Of a stretch of 19,400 nt of DNA, positions 14,926-19,400 are shown piece by piece; position 1 is the stretch's first letter; every line of letters starts with the position of its first letter. The notes under the pieces were generated by a model. That model ran no database searches, was not told the origin of the DNA, and saw only the letters and a list, made by a program, of their open reading frames with translations. This stretch comes from Acidimicrobiia bacterium. GTDB lineage: Bacteria; Actinomycetota; Acidimicrobiia; Spongiisociales; UBA5794. The stretch spans positions 1 to 19,400 of the forward strand of contig JAUXCV010000007.1 of assembly GCA_030618675.1 (NCBI GenBank). The letters run 5' to 3'. A program made the position numbers and the translations under genes.

Positions 14926-15386
14926 ACGTCCTCTTCGCCGATGAACAGGACGAGCCGATCGTCACCGACGAGTGGCTCAGGCTTGCCGAACTCGTTCTCG
15001 AAGAGGAAGGCCTCGATTCGGAGACCGGAGTTTCCCTCGTGCTGATCGACGAAGCCGAGATGGCGCAACTCAACGAGACACACATGGGGAAGCACGGTCC
15101 TACCGATGTCCTCTCGTTTCCGATCGAATCCGCCGTTCCGGGTGTGCCGCCAACGCGCTCTCCCGGTGGTCCGCCGCTCGAACTGGGCGACGTGTTCATC
15201 GCACCGTCGGTCGTACGCGGCAACGCCGAGCGACACGGAACGCCGTTCGAGGATGAACTCTCATTGATGGTCGTCCACGGCCTGCTGCATCTCCTGGGTT
15301 GGGATCACGAAGCCGAGGACGAAGCAGTCCGGATGGAGGCTCGAGAGAGCGAACTGATGGCCCGCGTCGGTAGGGTGAGACCGTGA
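14922..15386 (+). CDS. ybeY: Endoribonuclease YbeY (rRNA maturation factor)
   Basis: 154 residues, the usual length. The zinc site HGLLHLLGWDH is complete (H119, H123, H129), and upstream TDVLSFP is the other family signature. YbeY takes part in 16S rRNA 3' end maturation and ribosome quality control. A short proline/glycine-rich stretch (PGVPPTRSPGGPP) between the two motifs is a variable loop in the family. The GTG start overlaps the pgpH-like stop as GTGA (14922-14925), and its own stop overlaps the next GTG in the same way. Placement between phoH and era is the classical context and supports the assignment. Confidence 0.95.
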   Translation: MNVLFADEQDEPIVTDEWLRLAELVLEEEGLDSETGVSLVLIDEAEMAQLNETHMGKHGPTDVLSFPIESAVPGVPPTRSPGGPPLELGDVFIAPSVVRGNAERHGTPFEDELSLMVVHGLLHLLGWDHEAEDEAVRMEARESELMARVGRVRP

Positions 15387-16561
15387 TCGCCACAGCGTTC
15401 GCCTTTTCCGCGGTGCTTGTCTTCCTCACAGCGCTACTGCGCGCCGCCGGAGCGACGCTGGTGCGAACACCGCGAGCCGATGCACTCCACGACGCGGGGG
15501 AGGGGAATGCCAGAGCGCAAGTGGTGGCCGATCTTCTCGATGAACGGCAGAGGATCCAGCCTGCGCTCGGCACGGTCGTCACGACGCTGCTGATCCTGGC
15601 GGTGATCCCCGCGAGCTGGGCGATGGAACGGCTTCATTCTGAATGGGATCTATCGGGCTGGACCCTTGCTCTCGCGTTCATCGCGATGACGTTGCTGATC
15701 GTCTTGCTTTCCGATCTCATCCCGCGAACGATCGGTCGATCCCGCTCCCGGTCGTTCGCCTACCGGTTCTCGCGCATCCTCAGGATCGCGATACGGATCG
15801 GCGACGCGGCCAACGATCTCGTATCGGATGACGAGGAAGATGAAGATGACGAAGAGGAAGATGACGACCGAGAGGAGCGCGAACTCATCTCGTCGATCAT
15901 CGAGTTCGGAGACACGATCGTGCGCGAGGTCATGGTTCCGCGCACCGACATGGTGACCCTTCCTGCCTCCGCATCGTCCGACGATGCGGTCGACCTCGTT
16001 CTGGAGGAAGGCCGGTCGAGGATCCCCCTCACCGGCGAGAACGTCGACGACATCGTGGGCCTGCTCTACGCCAGGGATCTCCTCACCCTCTACGACGAAG
16101 AGGCGCCGGCGCGTCCGGCGCGCGACCTCGCCCACGAGGCCTACTTCGTGCCGGAGACCAAGGCGATCTCGGAACTGCTTCGCGAGATGCAAGCGAAACA
16201 GAAGCACATCGCCATCGTCGTCGACGAGTTCGGTGGCACCGCAGGTGTCGTCACGATCGAGGATCTCATCGAGGAGATCGTGGGCGAGATCGTCGACGAG
16301 TACGACGACGAGGAACCCATGATGGTGCCGCTCGAATCGGGCGGCTATCTGGTCGACGCCCGTCTTGATGTTGACGACCTGGCCGACGCCCTGGACGTCG
16401 AGTTCCCCGACGAGGAGTGGGACACCGTCGGCGGCCTCGTCCTTGACCTCGCCGGGCGCGTCCCGCAGATCGGGGAATCGTTCGAGTACGAGGGTGTGAT
16501 CCTTACGGCGGAGGAAGTGCAGGGGCGTCGGGTGGCCAGGGTACGGGCGGCGAAACGATGA
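15383..16561 (+). CDS. CNNM/DUF21 and CBS-domain membrane protein (HlyC/CorC family)
   Basis: 392 residues. The N-terminal membrane segments (about 1-20, 65-80 and 90-115) form a DUF21/CNNM-like domain, and the usual PK motif after the last helix appears as LIPRTIGRS. A strongly acidic run follows (about D149-E167). Two CBS domains come next, starting at VREVMVPRTDMVTLP, with VVDEFGGTAGVVTIEDLIEEIVGEI in the second. A CorC_HlyC (transporter-associated) domain ends the protein. Relatives are linked to Mg2+ efflux or resistance, and the old haemolysin name is not informative. The GTG at 15383 overlaps ybeY by 4 nt, and the stop overlaps the era ATG (ATGA, 16558-16561). The transport role is inferred from the family only. 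Confidence 0.88.
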   Translation: MIATAFAFSAVLVFLTALLRAAGATLVRTPRADALHDAGEGNARAQVVADLLDERQRIQPALGTVVTTLLILAVIPASWAMERLHSEWDLSGWTLALAFIAMTLLIVLLSDLIPRTIGRSRSRSFAYRFSRILRIAIRIGDAANDLVSDDEEDEDDEEEDDDREERELISSIIEFGDTIVREVMVPRTDMVTLPASASSDDAVDLVLEEGRSRIPLTGENVDDIVGLLYARDLLTLYDEEAPARPARDLAHEAYFVPETKAISELLREMQAKQKHIAIVVDEFGGTAGVVTIEDLIEEIVGEIVDEYDDEEPMMVPLESGGYLVDARLDVDDLADALDVEFPDEEWDTVGGLVLDLAGRVPQIGESFEYEGVILTAEEVQGRRVARVRAAKR

Positions 16562-17433
16562 CTCGTTCGGGTTTCATCTCGGTCGTTGGCAGGCCCAATG
16601 TGGGCAAGTCGACGCTGGTCAACGCACTCGTGGGGGAGAAGGTGGCGATCACATCACCGCGACCCCAGACGACCCGCAACACCATCCGAGGCGTCGCGAC
16701 GAACGGTGACGTCCAGTTGGTCCTCGTCGATACCCCGGGCCTACACAAGCCTCGCAATGTCCTCGGTGAACGTCTGAACAAGCTCGTATACGGATCCATC
16801 GCCGAAGCGGATGCGGTTCTGTTCGTGCTGGACGCAGAACAGCCCATCGGTCCCGGAGATCGGTTGATCGCCGAGCGTCTCACCGAATCGGGCGCCCCGG
16901 TCGTGGTGGTCGTGAACAAGATCGACCGGGCATCAAATGAAGAAGTTCTCGCTCAGCTGGTCCGGGCGGGGGAGTGGAATTTCTCTGCCTACGTGCCGAT
17001 CTCCGCGCTGAAGGGGGACGGTCTCGAGCCGCTCCGTGACGAACTCGAGGGACTCATGGCTGAGGGTCCGTTCTTCTTTCCCCCTGACATGCACAGCGAC
17101 CAGCCCGACCGGCTCCTCGCTGCGGAACTCGTTCGCGAGAAGTACCTGTCGCGCCTTCGCGAGGAGTTGCCGCACTCTCTCGCGGTCGTGGTCGATGACA
17201 TCGAGGAGCGGGACAACGGTGTGCTGTACATCCCCGCATCGGTCTACATCGAGCGCCCGTCCCAGAAGGGCATGGTCATCGGCAAAGGCGGCGAGTTGAT
17301 CAAGGCCGTCGGTGCCGAAGCCAGGGCAGAACTCGAACTCCTCTTCGGTGTCCCCGTCTTCCTCGACCTCCGAGTCAAGGTAGAGAAGGACTGGCAGCGG
17401 AAAGAAGACACACTGAACCGGATGGGGTTCTGA
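16558..17433 (+). CDS. era: GTPase Era (ribosome assembly)
   Basis: 291 residues. The G domain has G1 GRPNVGKST (11-19), a switch region with PRPQTTRNTIRG, G3 DTPGLHKP and G4 NKID. The C-terminal KH domain carries YIPASVYIERPSQKGMVIGKGG, where GKGG is the RNA-binding loop. Era binds the 3' end of 16S rRNA and checks small-subunit maturation, in line with neighbouring ybeY. The ATG start overlaps the preceding stop by 4 nt. This is the last member of the five-gene overlapping chain. A hairpin and repeat array begin at its stop codon. Confidence 0.97.
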   Translation: MTRSGFISVVGRPNVGKSTLVNALVGEKVAITSPRPQTTRNTIRGVATNGDVQLVLVDTPGLHKPRNVLGERLNKLVYGSIAEADAVLFVLDAEQPIGPGDRLIAERLTESGAPVVVVVNKIDRASNEEVLAQLVRAGEWNFSAYVPISALKGDGLEPLRDELEGLMAEGPFFFPPDMHSDQPDRLLAAELVREKYLSRLREELPHSLAVVVDDIEERDNGVLYIPASVYIERPSQKGMVIGKGGELIKAVGAEARAELELLFGVPVFLDLRVKVEKDWQRKEDTLNRMGF

Positions 17434-17449
17434 CCCGGCTCCGCCGGGT
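17433..17449. terminator. Hairpin directly at the end of era
   Basis: ACCCGGC, a TCC loop and GCCGGGT make a perfect 7-bp stem starting on the last base of the era stop codon. No T-tract follows. It shares the GGCTCCGCC core with the holA/greA hairpin, so it may be a repeat family member instead of, or as well as, a terminator. Confidence 0.45.
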
Positions 17450-17490
17450 GTAGTCCGTATTCCGTAGTCCGTACTCCGTACTCCGTACGG
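17450..17490 (+). repeat. Tandem 7-bp repeat (GTANTCC) array between era and recO
   Basis: Five units: GTAGTCC, GTATTCC, GTAGTCC, GTACTCC, GTACTCC, then GTACGG, which closes as the 8-bp palindrome CCGTACGG. The array starts directly after the era hairpin. Neither strand has stop codons within the unit. The 129-nt gap between era and recO shows no gene. Confidence 0.9.
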
Positions 17491-17532
17491 ACAGAGACCT
17501 CACGATGGCCGACCAACGACCCCGGTCTGTCT

Positions 17533-17552
17533 GGATACGGACTACGGAGTAC
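17533..17552 (-). repeat. Inverted copies of the GTANTCC heptad before recO
   Basis: Read on the minus strand: GTACTCC, GTAGTCC, GTATCC. The stretch 17536-17552 is complementary to 17457-17473 except for one position, which could be a G-U pair in RNA. The two can therefore form a hairpin of about 17 bp around a 62-nt loop. It ends about 10 nt before the recO ATG. Confidence 0.8.
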
Positions 17553-17562
17553 GCTCCCTCCC

Positions 17563-18282
17563 ATGGCTCTCTACAACGATCAGGGGATCGTGCTTCGGTC
17601 CTATTCGTTCGGCGAGGCCGACAAGATCATCATCTTGCTGAGCCCGAATCGCGGCAAGCTGCGGACCGTGGCCAAGGGCGTTCGGAAGACGAAGAGCCGG
17701 TTCGGCGGTCGTCTCGAGACGCTCACCCACGTCGATCTGGTGCTCTACGAGGGGAAGAACCTGGACATGATCACTCAGGTCTCGATCATCGAGGCCTTTC
17801 CATCCCTGCGTGAGGATCTCGATCGGGTCGTCGCCGCCGGGACGATGATCGAGATCGCAGACGTCGTGGCCCAGGAGGGCGAACCGGCCCGACGGCTGTT
17901 CCTCTTGCTTCATCGCGGTCTCCGCGCCCTCGACGAAGCCGACCCGCATCCCGATCTGGTCACCGCCTACCTCCTGAAGGCTGCGGCGATCGTCGGCGTG
18001 GCTCCCGCGCTCGAGCACTGTGCCGGGTGCGGTGCCAGAGAAGGTCTGACCCGCTTCAGCTTCGCGGCCGGAGGCGTGCTCTGCGATCGGTGCCGGACGC
18101 CCGGGTCATACGCTCTGAGGGCCGGTCTGATCGAGTATCTAGCGGTGCTGGCCGGCTCCGACCTCTCCGCACTTCCCGATCCCGACCCGTCGATGAGTCG
18201 CGAAGCGATGGGGGTAACACGCCGATTCATGGAGTACCACCTCGAACGGAAGCTCGATTCAATGGCCTTGATCGATGTCTGA
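17563..18282 (+). CDS. recO: DNA repair protein RecO
   Basis: 239 residues. The N-terminal OB fold starts with MALYNDQGIVLRSYSFGEADKI, the conserved RecO opening, followed by KGVRKTKSRFGGRLE. A helical domain follows with a four-cysteine zinc site (C153, C156, C174, C177). RecO works with RecR and RecF to load RecA on gaps coated by single-strand binding protein. The ATG at 17563 fits the family start exactly, yet no good Shine-Dalgarno lies upstream. The preceding bases are CTCCCTCCC, and inverted repeat copies come just before that. The end overlaps uppS by 8 nt, so these two are coupled. Confidence 0.95.
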   Translation: MALYNDQGIVLRSYSFGEADKIIILLSPNRGKLRTVAKGVRKTKSRFGGRLETLTHVDLVLYEGKNLDMITQVSIIEAFPSLREDLDRVVAAGTMIEIADVVAQEGEPARRLFLLLHRGLRALDEADPHPDLVTAYLLKAAAIVGVAPALEHCAGCGAREGLTRFSFAAGGVLCDRCRTPGSYALRAGLIEYLAVLAGSDLSALPDPDPSMSREAMGVTRRFMEYHLERKLDSMALIDV

Positions 18283-19102
18283 ACCGGCAGTCCCTCTCGA
18301 TCCGGAGCGGATCCCGCGCCATGTCGCGATCATCATGGACGGCAACGGGAGGTGGGCGAACGCCCGCGGTCTCCACCGAACCGCAGGGCACGCGCGGGGC
18401 GAACCGGCCCTGTTCGATGTGGTCCACGGTGCGCTGGATCTCGGAATCGAATGGCTCACCGTCTACACGTTCTCCACGGAGAACTGGGGGCGGGATCCCG
18501 ACGAGGTCGCATTCCTCATGGAGTTCAACGTCGACCTGCTGGAGCGCCGGAGGGACGAACTCGACGAACTGGGAGTCAGGGTCATCTTCATCGGCGACCA
18601 CGACGACGAGCGCATCCCGCCGGCGGTGCTCGATCGGATGCGCATCGCCGAGCAACAGACCGCTGGGAACGCCCGGCTCAACATGGTGTACGCCTTCAAC
18701 TATGGAGGCAGAATGGAGATCGCCGAAGCGGCCCGGCGGATCGCCGAGGAAGCCGCGGCCGGAACTCTCAACCCAGCGGACATCGACGTGGACACGGTGG
18801 CCCGGCGCCTCTACCTCCCCGAGATGCCGGACCCCGACCTGCTCATCCGAACGTCGGGGGAGCAGCGCATCTCGAACTACCTCCTCTGGCAGGTCGCATA
18901 CTCAGAACTGGTGTTCACCCCGGTCCTGTGGCCCGACTTCGATCGGCACGAACTGGCCAACTGTGTCGCCGAGTACCAGGCCCGCGAGCGGAGGTACGGA
19001 GGGGCGATCGACGGGATATTCGACGACGCCCCCGCTCCTCTTCCTCCCCCTCAGGGGGAGGTGCCGACGAAGGAGGCGGAGGGGGTCGAGGATTCCAGGT
19101 GA
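18275..19102 (+). CDS. uppS: Isoprenyl transferase (undecaprenyl diphosphate synthase family)
   Basis: 275 residues. The cis-prenyltransferase motifs are all present: HVAIIMDGNGRWA (catalytic D22), the AGHARG-type motif, TVYTFSTENW, and the C-terminal IRTSGEQRISNYLLWQVAYSE. The enzyme condenses isopentenyl diphosphate into the long cis lipid carrier used for peptidoglycan and other wall polymers; chain length cannot be read from sequence. The conserved part ends near RYGGAIDGIF (about residue 249). The remaining 25 or so residues are proline/glutamate-rich and partly encoded by a perfect palindrome at 19043-19061, so they are probably a late add-on. The ATG overlaps the recO end by 8 nt. Confidence 0.94.
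   Translation: MSEPAVPLDPERIPRHVAIIMDGNGRWANARGLHRTAGHARGEPALFDVVHGALDLGIEWLTVYTFSTENWGRDPDEVAFLMEFNVDLLERRRDELDELGVRVIFIGDHDDERIPPAVLDRMRIAEQQTAGNARLNMVYAFNYGGRMEIAEAARRIAEEAAAGTLNPADIDVDTVARRLYLPEMPDPDLLIRTSGEQRISNYLLWQVAYSELVFTPVLWPDFDRHELANCVAEYQARERRYGGAIDGIFDDAPAPLPPPQGEVPTKEAEGVEDSR
19043..19061. repeat. REP-like palindrome inside the uppS 3' end
   Basis: CCTCCCCC, a TCA loop and GGGGGAGG form a perfect 8-bp stem. It is followed by a GGAGGCGGAGGGGGT purine-rich stretch that still lies in the uppS frame. A palindrome of this shape at a gene end resembles repetitive extragenic palindromes. Only this one copy is in the window, so the REP label is an inference. Confidence 0.55.
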
Positions 19103-19157
19103 CGGGAACCGCCTGACCCCTCCCGTCAACGCCCGGCGCCGCTGCCACCCTCCCCTG

Positions 19158-19400
19158 AGCCTGAATCCACGGTTTGTGGTCGGGTTCACTGGCGGGATCT
19201 CATGGTGGGGCCGGGATTCGAGGTGCCGGCAGTGATCACGATCTGGATGAAGGTGCGAGCGGGGCTCTCTGACATTCTCCACCACGCAGCCTGAATCCAC
19301 GGCTTGTGAGTGGGTTGATTGGCGGGATCTCATGGTGGGGCCGGGATTCGAGGGTTTGGCGCTGTTCACGATCTGGGTGAAGGTGCGAGCGGCGCTCTCT
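19158..19400. repeat. Tandem 130-bp direct repeat, cut by the window end
   Basis: Unit 1 is 19158-19287. Unit 2 starts at 19288 and runs off the window after 113 bp. By hand alignment about 15 positions differ over the shared 113 bp, with no gaps. A 34-bp core is identical (19190-19223 and 19320-19353), and AATCCACGG and GGTGCGAGCGG are also kept. A period of 130 is not a multiple of 3 and no long frame crosses both units, so it is probably non-coding. The stretch 19103-19157 between uppS and the repeat shows nothing I recognise. Confidence 0.85.

Noticed and set aside
19158..19400. CRISPR array or intact tRNA genes in the 130-bp repeat
   Set aside because: The unit is too long and its variable parts are not spacer-like. 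The tRNA-like 3' string lacks a matching T-stem, anticodon arm and acceptor 5' strand in both units.

Overview
The window is GC-rich and gene-dense. It suggests a member of the Actinomycetota, probably a deep-branching group rather than a streptomycete or mycobacterium. Reasons: many GTG starts; tight 4-nt stop/start overlaps; the actinobacterial gene order comEA-comEC-holA-rpsT-lepA-hemW-hrcA-dnaJ ... phoH-ybeY-(CBS protein)-era-recO-uppS; a BldD-type regulator; and a Firmicutes-style 7TM-HD (PgpH) phosphodiesterase between phoH and ybeY. The lineage is an inference.

Layout. Positions 1-4596 (+): the tail of an unidentified gene, a CPBP membrane protease, the DNA-uptake pair comEA/comEC, and holA (clamp-loader delta). 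Positions 4731-5478 (-): a two-gene unit, rpsT-greA, convergent with holA and divergent from lepA. Positions 5576-10758 (+): lepA, hemW, hrcA, dnaJ (translation factor, haem chaperone, heat-shock repressor, co-chaperone). Positions 10759-11566: a control-rich stretch around a BldD-like gene, with a strong stem-loop, a promoter-like pair and a good ribosome binding site. BldD sits where rsmE is often found. Positions 11567-17433 (+): phoH, pgpH-like, ybeY, CBS/DUF21 protein and era, each overlapping the next by exactly 4 nt. Positions 17563-19102 (+): recO and uppS, overlapping by 8 nt. Positions 19103-19400: no gene seen, but a 130-bp tandem repeat that runs off the window.

Functions. Most genes are housekeeping: ribosome maturation and translation (ybeY, era, lepA, rpsT), transcript elongation (greA), replication and repair (holA, recO), protein quality control (hrcA, dnaJ), envelope synthesis (uppS). 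Two neighbouring genes belong to cyclic-dinucleotide signalling: BldD carries an intact c-di-GMP binding signature, and the 7TM-HD protein belongs to the c-di-AMP hydrolase family.

The most unusual layer is non-genic. Short tandem arrays with a 7- or 8-bp period sit exactly at gene boundaries: greA 3' end, lepA 3' end, hemW 5' end, and between era and recO. Two of them lie beside palindromes sharing a GGCTCCGCC core. One array supplies lepA's stop codon, one is translated as part of HemW, and one reaches to within about 10 nt of the recO start. A different palindrome extends the uppS reading frame. I found no phage genes, transposase, CRISPR array, rRNA or intact tRNA, and no clearly new multi-gene system.
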